From assembly GCA_025057575.1 (NCBI GenBank), contig JANXBO010000005.1, forward strand, positions 1 to 64,000: DNA of 64,000 bases, written 5' to 3'. Made by a program: the position numbers and the translations under genes. Positions 26,669-35,916 of this stretch are shown here, in pieces. Under the pieces are notes generated by a model. It did no database searches and was not told the origin of the DNA. It was given only the letters and a program-made list of their open reading frames with translations. The DNA is from Candidatus Caldisaccharidevorator malaysiensis. GTDB lineage: Bacteria > Armatimonadota > Fervidibacteria > Fervidibacterales > Fervidibacteraceae. Each line of letters starts with the position of its first letter. Position 1 is the first letter of the stretch.

Positions 26669-27997
26669 GTGCGCCACAATTCTGTTGGTGGATCAAAAGT
26701 GTCTCAATCGCCACCCGTATTGGGTTTGGGATTTTTAGGGATGGGCACCGTCGGATGCGGTGCTGCCCGCATCCTGTTAAGTCATCACGACGTGATTGCC
26801 CACCGCATCCGGTGCGGACTAAAGATTGTCCAGGTCGCCGTCCGAAACCCCAACAAGGAGCGAGCGGTGTCCCTTCCCAAAGCAATTTACACGACGGACC
26901 CTTTTGCCGTCGTCAACAACCCTGCTGTGGACATTGTGGTGGAGGTGATGGGGGGCTTAGAGCCAGCATACCAATGCCTGATGACGGCGATCCAGTTGGG
27001 CAAGTCGGTGGTCACGGCTAACAAGGAACTTCTTGCCAAAAAGGGAAGCGCTCTCTTGGACGCCGCCCGAGAACGAGGAGCGGATGTTTTCTTTGAAGGC
27101 AGTGTGGCAGGCGGCATCCCCATCATCACCGCCCTCAAGCAAAGCCTGGCAGGGGAGAAGATCCATCGGATCGTCGGGATCCTCAACGGCACGACCAATT
27201 TCATTCTCACCCGGATGGCGAGGGATCATCAAGGTTTTGCCGAGACCCTGAGAGAGGCACAAGAGAAGGGTTTCGCTGAAGCGGATCCCAGCGACGATGT
27301 GGAAGGGAGGGACGCTGCCTACAAATTAGCGATCATCTCCGCCATTGCCTTCGGCTTCCGCATCGCCGTTGACCGCATTCACAGGGAAGGGATCACCAAC
27401 ATAGAACTGGCAGATGTGCGATACGCTGAGGAACTGGGATATAGCATCAAACTCATCGCCAGCGCCCGAAAACACAACGGGCAGTTAGAATTAAGGGTCC
27501 ATCCTGCGCTGGTGCCCAAGACGCATCCTCTGGCATCCGTCTCCGACAACTACAATGCCGTTTTGGTTGAAGGGGAGAATGTGGGACGGTTGATGTTTTA
27601 CGGGCAGGGGGCTGGTGGTGCGCCGACGGGCAACTCGGTTGTCGCCGACATTATGGATGCCGCCAGGAATATCGTCTACGGTTCCCGAGCCCGCATCGTC
27701 TGCACCTGCCGTCCCAATCCCAAAATTCGCCCCATTGATGAGGTGGAGAGCCGATTTTGTATGAGAATGGATGTGCTGGACCGCCCCGGTGTCCTCGCCA
27801 AGATCGCCTCCGTCTTTGCTCACCATAATGTCAGTATCTCGTCCGTTGTTCAAAGAGAAAGCCACGGCGATACAGCCGAAATTGTCTGGATCACTCATCC
27901 GGCACCTTACGCTTCCGTCAAAAAAGCCCTGGCGGAAATTAGCGATCTGGATGTGGTCTCCCGTGTCCGCCCCGCCCTCTGGGTGGAACCCGACTAA
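26669..27997 (+). CDS. hom: Homoserine dehydrogenase
   Basis: Converts aspartate semialdehyde to homoserine in threonine/methionine synthesis. NAD(P)-binding LGLGFLGMGTVGCGAARIL, then VVEVMGGLEPA, SVVTANKELLAKKG, the family signature GILNGTTNFILTRM with AEADPSDDVEGRDAAYKLAIIS, and a C-terminal ACT domain (DVLDRPGVLAKIASVFAHHNVSI), usual for feedback-inhibited forms. 442 residues from the GTG at 26669; a second GTG at 26699 behind GGTGGA would remove ten residues and fits the family N-terminus equally well. thrC follows 54 bases downstream, forming a threonine operon without thrB in view. Confidence 0.96.
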   Translation: MRHNSVGGSKVSQSPPVLGLGFLGMGTVGCGAARILLSHHDVIAHRIRCGLKIVQVAVRNPNKERAVSLPKAIYTTDPFAVVNNPAVDIVVEVMGGLEPAYQCLMTAIQLGKSVVTANKELLAKKGSALLDAARERGADVFFEGSVAGGIPIITALKQSLAGEKIHRIVGILNGTTNFILTRMARDHQGFAETLREAQEKGFAEADPSDDVEGRDAAYKLAIISAIAFGFRIAVDRIHREGITNIELADVRYAEELGYSIKLIASARKHNGQLELRVHPALVPKTHPLASVSDNYNAVLVEGENVGRLMFYGQGAGGAPTGNSVVADIMDAARNIVYGSRARIVCTCRPNPKIRPIDEVESRFCMRMDVLDRPGVLAKIASVFAHHNVSISSVVQRESHGDTAEIVWITHPAPYASVKKALAEISDLDVVSRVRPALWVEPD

Positions 27998-28051
27998 AGC
28001 TGTCTCCAGTGCCCTAAAAGCCAAAAACTTTGCATTGATTCCCTAACCAGC

Positions 28052-29167
28052 ATGGCGATGTGGACGGGTCTTATTGAGCACTACCGCGACTTTTTGCCCA
28101 TTAGTCAGCAGACACCGATCGTCACCTTGATGGAGGGCAACACTCCGTTGTTACGGGCAAAGAGGCTGGAGGCTCTTTTGGGGGATCGGATGGAAATCTA
28201 TCTGAAATACGAGGGGACCAATCCGACGGGCAGTTTCAAGGACCGGGGAATGACCGTTGCCGTCAGTAAGGCACTGGAAAGGGGTGCCTGGGTGGGTGTT
28301 TGCGCTTCTACGGGCAACACATCCGCCAGTGCGGCTGCTTATTGCTCCGTCGCCGGAATGGTCTGCGCCATCGTCGTTCCAGCGGGAAGGATCGCCGCTG
28401 GCAAACTTTCCCAAGCCCTTGCCCACGGCGCCATCGTCTGTCCCGTGATGGGTTCCTTTGACGATGCCCTTGCCATCGTCCGCAGGCTTTCCGACGAGAT
28501 GCCCGTTGCCCTCCTCAATTCCCTCAATCCCGACCGCCTGCACGGGCAGAAGACCTGCGCCTTTGAAATCTGTGACGCCCTAAAGGATGCCCCTGATTTT
28601 CACATCCTGCCCGTCGGCAATGCCGGCAACATCACCTCCCACTGGATGGGCTATCGGCAGTATCGGCAAGTCGGAAGGATCCAGCATCTGCCCATTTTGG
28701 TCGGCGTCCAGGCAGCGGGCGCGGCGCCCTTGGTCAAGGGGCAACCCATCAGCAATCCCGAGACCATCGCCACCGCCATCCGAATCGGATCTCCCGCCCG
28801 CTGGCAAGAGGCATACCAAGCAAAAGACGAATCGGACGGTCGCTTCGTTGCCGTTTCCGACGACGAGATCGTCAACGCCTATCGGTATCTGGCTCAAAAA
28901 GAGGGACTTTTTGTGGAACCCGCCTCCGCTGCTGCCCTTGCCGGTCTCCTGTCCTTGGCTCGAGAAGGTTATTTCACCGAAACCTTCCAGCGTCGGCAGC
29001 GCCAGCACCGACTGGACAGAGACCGACCGGTTGTCGTCTGTGTCCTAACCGGTCACGGACTCAAAGACCCCCAAACAGCCCTGCAAACCTTCCCACTTCC
29101 GGAAACCCTTCCCCCCACCCCCGAAGCGGTCAAAAGGGTGCTAAAGGAAGCGATGGGTAGGACTTGA
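28052..29167 (+). CDS. thrC: Threonine synthase
   Basis: PLP fold-type II enzyme forming threonine from phosphohomoserine. The PLP lysine is K63 in TNPTGSFKDRGMTVAVSKA; CASTGNTSASAAAYC binds substrate phosphate, and LPVGNAGNITSHWMGY is the PLP-phosphate loop. FVEPASAAALAGLLSL is also typical. 371 residues, the short threonine-synthase class without the yeast-type N-terminal domain. A second in-frame ATG lies two codons later. It follows hom and ends the rightward run; the next gene is convergent 141 bases away. Confidence 0.96.
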   Translation: MAMWTGLIEHYRDFLPISQQTPIVTLMEGNTPLLRAKRLEALLGDRMEIYLKYEGTNPTGSFKDRGMTVAVSKALERGAWVGVCASTGNTSASAAAYCSVAGMVCAIVVPAGRIAAGKLSQALAHGAIVCPVMGSFDDALAIVRRLSDEMPVALLNSLNPDRLHGQKTCAFEICDALKDAPDFHILPVGNAGNITSHWMGYRQYRQVGRIQHLPILVGVQAAGAAPLVKGQPISNPETIATAIRIGSPARWQEAYQAKDESDGRFVAVSDDEIVNAYRYLAQKEGLFVEPASAAALAGLLSLAREGYFTETFQRRQRQHRLDRDRPVVVCVLTGHGLKDPQTALQTFPLPETLPPTPEAVKRVLKEAMGRT

Positions 29168-29308
29168 GTATGCGCTACACGGTGTCTTGTGCCTGCTCCC
29201 ACGCCATCCCTACAAGGCGTCCTTTAAATGAACGGCAAGGGTAAGAAAGGGATTATTACTGCTGACTTTGGGCTTATTAGATGATCAGGGGTGTCTTCGC
29301 GTGGGAGA

Positions 29309-30499
29309 TTAGAAAGTGGTGCGCTTAGTTTCCATTGCGAAATACAGAAAATGAAGTCTGTTGCGGAAGCGATAAGAACCCCGACCGCCCTCAGTATCAG
29401 GAATAATAACTCCTAATTGCTGCATCCTTCGCAGGAAATTGTCAAAGACATCTCGTGCCTCTGGGTCCAAACGCCGAAGCAGTTCTGCTCTCTGAAAAGC
29501 CAGGTTTCTTGCGTTGCCCGTCAGCACCTGCAGGATTTTGCGATAGCGGGGGCTTCTTATAGCATTGTAAACCTGTGGCTCTAAATACTTTCGTCCAACA
29601 ATTTCTGCCGCTTGGAAGATGCCTTCCCTGGCATCACGATGGTCAATGGTTCCGTCTCTATCCATTCGGAATACTGCGTCACCTATCTCGTGAGCTAAAG
29701 CAGGATGTCCCCCGGCAAAATCCACCATCTCAGTCAGAGCATCGTCCATAACGGTCATTTTCACCCGGTCAAAAGCGCTGCGGAAAAACTCGCCACACTC
29801 GTTCTGGCTCCACAGAGGGATATCCAGTGGAAATAGGACTCTGGCCAAAGATTCATTGTTTTGAATGAGAGCCAATCGCAGGTCTTGGAGACCGACTAAG
29901 ATTAGGGTAAAAGGAATCCTTGTCATTGCCGTCTCGTCGGCGACACTTCTGAGCCAGTCGGCAAATGTCTTAGTCCTTGCTAAGCCGTTAATATCATCCC
30001 AAACCAAAAGCAAGCCTCTTGCTTCGTCTCGCAAGGAGTTGAAAAGTTGTTTTAAGGTTTGAGAAAAATTAACCGTAGCGCTTTGCAGCACATCGGAAGG
30101 TGGTGTAAATTCTATAGTGACCCCAAGTAACCCAACTTGACGGATGTGAGCACGCAGCATCTGTCGCAGTCGTTTATGCCAGGGTTTACCATCGCTCTCC
30201 TGGATCAGCCGGGCGATGCTCCGGCGCACTGCCTCGCTGATATCCTGAACACCTCCAAGGTGAGTGTATGACCCAACCACCTTTAGGTCCCTTTCCACAT
30301 ACCAGCGAACGAACTGAGCAAGTGAAGTCTTGCCAATACCCCTTTCGCCCCCCACAAACACCATCTCAAGTCGTCCCGATAGCGTTTGCCGGATTCGGCT
30401 AACGAGATGTTGCACCTGCTCCTCGCGACCGACAAAAAATTCCGGGGAAATCGGTTGACCCGGTACGAAGGGGCTGTAATCCTTTTCCATAGGTGTCAC
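29309..30499 (-). CDS. AAA/STAND-like ATP-binding protein with C-terminal winged helix
   Basis: 396 residues. N-terminal FVGREEQVQHLVSRI followed by Walker A GGERGIGKTS and Walker B LLLVWDDIN; these are the features of ORC/Cdc6-like and archaeal-type STAND ATPases. A sensor segment LILVGLQDL and the lid (GGHPALAHEIGDAV) follow, and the C-terminal third (LLRRLDPEARDVFDNFLRRMQQLGVI) looks like a winged helix. Role unknown: such proteins occur as stand-alone regulators or defence ATPases. It has no operon partner, being convergent with thrC and separated from the macroglobulin gene by 371 bases. The region appears more AT-rich than its neighbours. Confidence 0.75.
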   Translation of the reverse strand: MTPMEKDYSPFVPGQPISPEFFVGREEQVQHLVSRIRQTLSGRLEMVFVGGERGIGKTSLAQFVRWYVERDLKVVGSYTHLGGVQDISEAVRRSIARLIQESDGKPWHKRLRQMLRAHIRQVGLLGVTIEFTPPSDVLQSATVNFSQTLKQLFNSLRDEARGLLLVWDDINGLARTKTFADWLRSVADETAMTRIPFTLILVGLQDLRLALIQNNESLARVLFPLDIPLWSQNECGEFFRSAFDRVKMTVMDDALTEMVDFAGGHPALAHEIGDAVFRMDRDGTIDHRDAREGIFQAAEIVGRKYLEPQVYNAIRSPRYRKILQVLTGNARNLAFQRAELLRRLDPEARDVFDNFLRRMQQLGVIIPDTEGGRGSYRFRNRLHFLYFAMETKRTTF

Positions 30500-30870
30500 A
30501 TCAACACCTCACAAATGGCTTTTTTCCACCTGATCGGTTGTTAATAGTCGCTCTTGTGGATCGGTCCGACAGGAAGCACGACGCTCTAATTGTTGACAGC
30601 GATGACCAGGTAACGACAGCCCCCGTCCTTCGCTTCTGTCGTGGCTCCTTAGGAGTGGCTATTTTGGCAATCATTATCTCATCCCGCCGAACGAATCCTC
30701 AAGGAATCATATCATCTTTCGCCACCTGGTGCTGGCTACGGAGAACGGTCGCTGACCGGCTGGCGGCACCCGAGCCAGCGAGAACCTCTGGTACTGATAA
30801 GTGGTAAGAGGACCAGGATCCTATTTGCTGAGCGATGCGGTTCCTTGCGATTGCCTCCCCGAATGCTCTC
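30500..30870. other. Intergenic region between the AAA ATPase and macroglobulin genes
   Basis: 371 bases with no gene I can support. A rightward open frame at 30493-30807 has no family resemblance, starts inside the AAA gene and has no ribosome-binding site. I see no tRNA or convincing terminator. The promoter of the AAA ATPase gene should lie in its left part, but no clear hexamer pair stands out. Confidence 0.5.
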
Positions 30871-33800
30871 TTAAGTTCCGGCTGCCCATCGGGATCGCAC
30901 GAGGAAGGGGCGGGACTGAGTTTTTCGTGTAGGTTCGTAATAGGGATAGGCAGTGGAGGGGGCGGTTTTGGCGCGAACGGGATAGCGAGCCCTTAAGCGA
31001 AACTCCCAGGTGATGGTTGCTTTTGCCCCGATTTCCTCAATGTAGAAGATGATCTGGCGGTGGGTCCTTTCATAGCGTTGAATCTTTTTCTGCTCTACCA
31101 GAGCCGACAGGTCTTCGGTGACCGGATCAAATCCTGGTGGAAGTCCGATATCTACCAGGACCATTTTTGCTGCGGCAGGCGTTCGGTTGGTCAACCGCAC
31201 TTGACAGATGACCGTTTCTTTTGTCAAGACTTCCGTTCGGTCGTAGCGGACGGAAATGTCAAGGGGTTCCTCTTCTGGGGGTGGCACCAATGCCCAGGGT
31301 AGGTAAAACCGTGCGACCGCCTGGAATAGAAAACTTCCCTTGCCCTTGAATTCCAGGGTCACTTCATTGGCTCCCTCTCGGGTCGCCGATTGGGCATCGG
31401 CTTGTAAGAGCATATCGCCGGTCTTTTCGTTCAACTGCCATTGCGCGACCGGCTGACCGTTCACCAAGACCTTTAGATCGCCGATCGTGCCTTTGCCAGT
31501 AGCAGCGGCGAGGAAGGCTTTCAGAGACCAGATCGTTGCTTGAGTGGTCTGCCAGGTCCCGAAATTGTCTTTCCTTCGGATGAGATAGGTCAGTGCCTTC
31601 GTTGCCAGATGCAGGTGCCGCCCGTGTCGCAACAGACCGAAAGCCGCCAGACCGGTCGTTTCCAAGTCGCCCGTTTCACCGGCACCGTAGAAAGGTGTGG
31701 TCTCCTTTGTCACCCAGAAGGCTTCCTCTTCGGTCTGCTTGGCGAGGTTGACCAGCCTTTCCGCTGCCCAATCGGCAAGTTCCTTGGCACTTTCCTTCTT
31801 GTCCAGTTCGTAGGCACCGGCGGCAGCGTTCAGAAGGACCGCCAAAGCGTAGGGATCCTGGGCTCCCTTTCGTTCTCTTGACAGGAAGGAAAGGGACTGA
31901 CCGATTGCTGGAGCCCAGTTCGTGGACTGACCAAACTGCTTGGCTGCGGAACTGAGAGCCCAAGCAATGTAGGCGGTCGTTCGCAAAATGTCGCTCTGCC
32001 GGTTGATCGCCCCTTCGGCGATCCCGTGCCGGTCGGGCTCCCAGGAACCGTCTTTCTTCTGCTGACTAATGAGCCACTGTCCCGTTCGGGCGATCAGATT
32101 CTCGTCCACATTGTGGACCCGACCCATATCGGAAAACTGAAGGAGCCCGTAGGCAGTTAAGACTTTGTGAGCCGGGGGGTCCCCAAACCAACTGAACCCG
32201 CCACCCGGAACTTCAAAAGTCAAAAGCCTCTGGTAACCGATGGTAATGAAATGGCGGGCTTTCATCTCGGTCTCGGGCTGTGCCTGACCGGTCTTTCTTA
32301 GGTAGTCCAAGATCAGGACATTGGGGTAGGTCACGCTACTGGTCTGCTCAAAGCAACCGAAGGGCATCCGGAGAAGATTTTCCAGACCGTCCATTACCTG
32401 AGAAAAAGCACCGGGGTAAACCTTCACCCAGATGCGGCTGGCACCGTCAATGGCAGCGTCGGGAACCTTCAAGGTCACTCTCTTGACGACGGACTTTTGG
32501 TCTTCCGCCACCATCTGATCACTCACGCTGCTCATTATCTCTTTGCCGTCCGGGACCACTTCAATGGTCCTCTTGACGGCATCGCTCATCACTTCTCCGT
32601 AAGCGAAGAGGGTCAGCGGATAGTGCCCGTGGCGAGACGCCTTGATCCGGAAGGAGACAGAGGAAACCTCGTTGGGTTCCAGGGACACAACGGGCTGGGC
32701 AGCGCTCAACAGGTCCAGCCCTTGAGGCACTTCCAATTTCAGGCGGACCCTTTGGGGCTTTGCCAGATAGTTGTAAAGGGCAGCAGGGATTTCCACCTCG
32801 TCGCCCTCAGTCAGCACCCTCGGCAAGTCCAGATCTACAAAGAAATCCTGAAAGACCCGGATGGGAGCGGTCGTGCTGCCGAGGAGCCCGGACCGGCTAT
32901 TGGCGGTGGCGGTCAGCCTCCAGGTGGTAATGGAGTCGGCAAGAGCCACCTTCATTGTTGCCCGCCCGTCCCGATCGGTTATCAATTGAGGGATGACCAG
33001 AAGGGTTTCGGGAAAGAACTGGCGGATGCGAACGGGTTGAGCACCGGGACCTTGTTCACCCGCAACGGCTGTCGCTTCTGCCAACGCAATTCCAGGTGGT
33101 CCCGCTGCGCCTACCTGTCCCACAGGACCCAGGGGGGCAACCCGCCGGGCGAAGACCGGACCGTCGGCAAAAATGGCGTCGTGAAGACGCCAGACTTCAA
33201 CCGGAACTCCCCGCCGGACGAAGGCGACCCAATCGTCGTCGCTGCCCCTCTTCCTGTCTATTCCGCCGCTGATCAGGCGAAATCCCTCTCCCCAATGGGA
33301 GCCCATCATTTCAATCCCATAAGGGATTCCTAAGGGATCACGAATATCAGCCGGAGAAAGAAGTCTCGCCCTCACCAGTTCCGGTAGAGGATCGGTTGCA
33401 CCAGGGTAATGACCCTTCAGTCTCCGGTAAGTCTCAAAAGCCTTTCGGATTTTATTTGCTGCCGTCCCCAAATGCTCTTGCCAGACCTGCTGGACCTTCT
33501 GCAACTTCTCCTGGTAGGTGCTGGCGCGCAAAGAGTAAGAGGGCTCTGGTGCCATCGCCGCTAAGAGGACCTGAGCCGCTCTCTGGACGGCGGGGGCGGG
33601 TTCGGTCTCCCGTCTCAACAGGATGGGTCTGAGTTCCCAACCGTGCACTTCATAGCGGGGTTTCAGAAGTTCTTCCTCAAGAAGAAAGTAGAGTCTCTCC
33701 AGCCCAGGCTGCGCCTCTGCCAGAGCGAAGAGGCTTTCGTCAACGATTTGAAAACCGATGGCAGCCCGGACGGGTTTGCCCTTCTGATCCTTCACCTGAA

Positions 33801-35643
33801 AAGACAGGCTGGCTTCCTCGCCGGGACGATATTGATTTTTGTCCGTTTGGACCGTTATCTGAAGCGAGTCGGCAGGTTCAACGATAACCAGTTTCGTGTC
33901 CCGAATGAAATCCCCTTCGGGAGTAATCCGATAAGCGTGCAAAAGAAGGGTCCCCACCATATCAGGCGTCACCGTGATGCTGAGGGAACCCCTTCCCCCC
34001 TGAAGGTCAATGGTTCTGGTTAGGATCGTCTGCCGATTCACGATAGCGTCCAGGAAGACGGGCTGGTTGTTCCCTTTGGCGGATCGGGCGAGGATTTGGC
34101 AGTTGATCGTGTCACCGACTTTGGCGACTGCTTTATCCAGACGAAGAAGCACCTGGTCCGGTTGTGCTGACAGTGGAAGGTTCCTCTCGTATTTGGCAAC
34201 GGACCCTTTATCGTCCACCGCTTGACCTCGGATCGTCAGGCTGGGACCCCAATCACCTTCCCCAAAACCCGGACGGACGCGGATAGCGACTTGTCTTCTC
34301 CTCCCGAAAGGCGGAGCGCCCCCTCCGGCATCAACGATTGCCGACGCTGGGATCGTGACCGTTACTTCCCCGATGCCCGTTTTGTCCGTCTGCCCCTTTC
34401 CTCGGAAGACCTCTTTGGTGCCGTCCAACCCGAAGATCGTTAGGTCAAACCGGCACGAAGCGGGTGATCCGTCGGGATAAGTGGTGACGACGAAAAGCCT
34501 CATTGGAATCTGCGGCTTCAGACTCCGGCTCTCAGGGACGACCGCCACCTCAATGGGCTGAGAACTGACAGGGAGAGTGATGACCGATCGCTCCTCCTGC
34601 TTGGCACTATCGGTGACGGTCACTTCCAGTTTCACCAGAGCCTTCCCTCCCTCAAGGGGAAGACCGACCAGCGTCTCTGGAAGGCGCGTCTCAAAGGTCC
34701 AAAACCCTTTGTCGTCCAGTCGTCCCTTCAACTCGCCAATGGGATGCCAACCGGCGGCAAAAGTCGCCAGAGCAACTTCAACGGTCCCTTTGGCGACGGG
34801 CTTGCCGAAAAAGTAATCCGCTTGGACCCGACCCGATATCGTCTGTCCCGGTAAGTAATAGGTCTTATCTGTTTCCACCTTGACCTGAAACTTGGGAAGG
34901 ACATAGCGCTGAACATTAAAAGTCTTTTCGGCTGAAGCGATGGGCGACGGGCTCTTTTGATCCAAGGACGGGATCACTGCCGTCACCCGGTAGGTCCCTA
35001 AGGTGACCTCGTCGGCGAGGGGAAACGCTCCGGCGGCAATTCCAAAATCGGAAGTCGTTGCCTCTTCCTTCAGGACCTTGTTTCCTTTCGGGTCATAAAT
35101 CTCAAAAATGATCTTTCTGCCAGCCAGTGCCGACTGGTTCGCACGGGACAGGGCTAACGCCCTTATGTGGACGGTCTGTCCGGGCTGATAGAGAGGCTTA
35201 TCGGTCGTCAAAAGAATCTGTCCTGCTTCCACAACCTGAATCTCTCTTGAGAACTCTTCTTTCCCCCGAGGCGTGTTGGCTTCAACGATCAGGCGGTAGG
35301 AACCCACCTTTTCGGGGACCTTCCAAGACGCTGACAGGGATCCCGACCGATCGGTTGATCCTTCAAAAAGGAGATCGATCTTGCCGAGGCGCTCTAAGCG
35401 GATGGAAACTTGGGCAGGAAGGGGCGACTGGGAAAGACGGTCCAGACAGGCGAGGCGAAAGGAAACTCTGCTTCCCGCCAGCCATCGGTCCTGACCGATC
35501 ACTTGAAGGTCTATTGGGGACGGGACGAAGGGGGACTGTTCAGTTTGTCGGGACCACTTCTGAGCGCTGAGAGCCGTCAGCAAAAGAGCCAAAAGGGGAA
35601 GTCCACAGAGCACTGCTGTTCGTTGGAAAGTCATCATCGTCAC
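30871..35643 (-). CDS. Bacterial alpha-2-macroglobulin family protein
   Basis: 1590 residues with an N-terminal signal or anchor helix (VLCGLPLLALLLTALSA). Macroglobulin domains include the MG2/MG3 signature TDKPLYQPGQTVHIRALAL. The thioester site is present as GCFEQTSS, with C1097-x-E-Q (the classical form is GCGEQ, and CxEQ is common in bacteria), followed by the alpha/alpha-toroid thioester domain and a C-terminal receptor-like domain (LPPGFDPVTEDL). Such proteins trap proteases and are thought to guard the periplasm or surface. Residues about 725-805 hold an insert resembling the C-terminal part of GspG pseudopilins. No penicillin-binding protein 1C gene (the usual partner) is adjacent. 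GAGAGAGGTGACG precedes the ATG. Confidence 0.9.
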   Translation of the reverse strand: MTMMTFQRTAVLCGLPLLALLLTALSAQKWSRQTEQSPFVPSPIDLQVIGQDRWLAGSRVSFRLACLDRLSQSPLPAQVSIRLERLGKIDLLFEGSTDRSGSLSASWKVPEKVGSYRLIVEANTPRGKEEFSREIQVVEAGQILLTTDKPLYQPGQTVHIRALALSRANQSALAGRKIIFEIYDPKGNKVLKEEATTSDFGIAAGAFPLADEVTLGTYRVTAVIPSLDQKSPSPIASAEKTFNVQRYVLPKFQVKVETDKTYYLPGQTISGRVQADYFFGKPVAKGTVEVALATFAAGWHPIGELKGRLDDKGFWTFETRLPETLVGLPLEGGKALVKLEVTVTDSAKQEERSVITLPVSSQPIEVAVVPESRSLKPQIPMRLFVVTTYPDGSPASCRFDLTIFGLDGTKEVFRGKGQTDKTGIGEVTVTIPASAIVDAGGGAPPFGRRRQVAIRVRPGFGEGDWGPSLTIRGQAVDDKGSVAKYERNLPLSAQPDQVLLRLDKAVAKVGDTINCQILARSAKGNNQPVFLDAIVNRQTILTRTIDLQGGRGSLSITVTPDMVGTLLLHAYRITPEGDFIRDTKLVIVEPADSLQITVQTDKNQYRPGEEASLSFQVKDQKGKPVRAAIGFQIVDESLFALAEAQPGLERLYFLLEEELLKPRYEVHGWELRPILLRRETEPAPAVQRAAQVLLAAMAPEPSYSLRASTYQEKLQKVQQVWQEHLGTAANKIRKAFETYRRLKGHYPGATDPLPELVRARLLSPADIRDPLGIPYGIEMMGSHWGEGFRLISGGIDRKRGSDDDWVAFVRRGVPVEVWRLHDAIFADGPVFARRVAPLGPVGQVGAAGPPGIALAEATAVAGEQGPGAQPVRIRQFFPETLLVIPQLITDRDGRATMKVALADSITTWRLTATANSRSGLLGSTTAPIRVFQDFFVDLDLPRVLTEGDEVEIPAALYNYLAKPQRVRLKLEVPQGLDLLSAAQPVVSLEPNEVSSVSFRIKASRHGHYPLTLFAYGEVMSDAVKRTIEVVPDGKEIMSSVSDQMVAEDQKSVVKRVTLKVPDAAIDGASRIWVKVYPGAFSQVMDGLENLLRMPFGCFEQTSSVTYPNVLILDYLRKTGQAQPETEMKARHFITIGYQRLLTFEVPGGGFSWFGDPPAHKVLTAYGLLQFSDMGRVHNVDENLIARTGQWLISQQKKDGSWEPDRHGIAEGAINRQSDILRTTAYIAWALSSAAKQFGQSTNWAPAIGQSLSFLSRERKGAQDPYALAVLLNAAAGAYELDKKESAKELADWAAERLVNLAKQTEEEAFWVTKETTPFYGAGETGDLETTGLAAFGLLRHGRHLHLATKALTYLIRRKDNFGTWQTTQATIWSLKAFLAAATGKGTIGDLKVLVNGQPVAQWQLNEKTGDMLLQADAQSATREGANEVTLEFKGKGSFLFQAVARFYLPWALVPPPEEEPLDISVRYDRTEVLTKETVICQVRLTNRTPAAAKMVLVDIGLPPGFDPVTEDLSALVEQKKIQRYERTHRQIIFYIEEIGAKATITWEFRLRARYPVRAKTAPSTAYPYYEPTRKTQSRPFLVRSRWAAGT

Positions 35644-35778
35644 CTCTCTCGCTTCTTTGGACGGAACGAGGACCTACCTTTGTTCCCTTTTGGCACAATA
35701 AAATTTTTTGGGAAAAATAGAAACGGGGGGCAAGACGCAGCTCTCATCTTAGGAGACGAATAGGAGGATTCCGTGAAT

Positions 35779-35856
35779 CTGGTTTTTTGTGAAGGCTGAA
35801 CCAGTAGACCAAAGCACGGTGTCCGGGGGCGGAGATGAGACCCGGAAAAAGGGTCT
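35779..35856 (+). promoter_or_regulatory. Foldable leader upstream of the prepilin genes (candidate)
   Basis: Three short stems lie before the first prepilin gene: CTGGTT/AACCAG (35779-35804), CCGGG/CCCGG (35823-35845) and AGACCC/GGGTCT (35838-35856). The last two share CCC at 35841-35843 and cannot form together, as in an antiterminator/terminator switch, but only TTT follows the last stem. It does not match any riboswitch consensus I know. Confidence 0.3.
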
Positions 35857-35916
35857 TTACAAAAGGGCTGAACGATGCTAATGATGAAATGTTTCATTCT
35901 AACAGGAGGGGTTGAG

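Noticed and set aside
30493-30807. Rightward open frame of 104 codons in the gap before the macroglobulin gene
   Set aside because: It begins inside the AAA ATPase gene on the other strand, has no ribosome-binding site, no recognisable domain and an erratic composition.
35761-35880. Possible cyclic di-GMP (GEMM) riboswitch before the prepilin genes
   Set aside because: Stems are present, but the conserved GEMM-I core and tetraloop-receptor features are missing; kept only as a candidate foldable leader.
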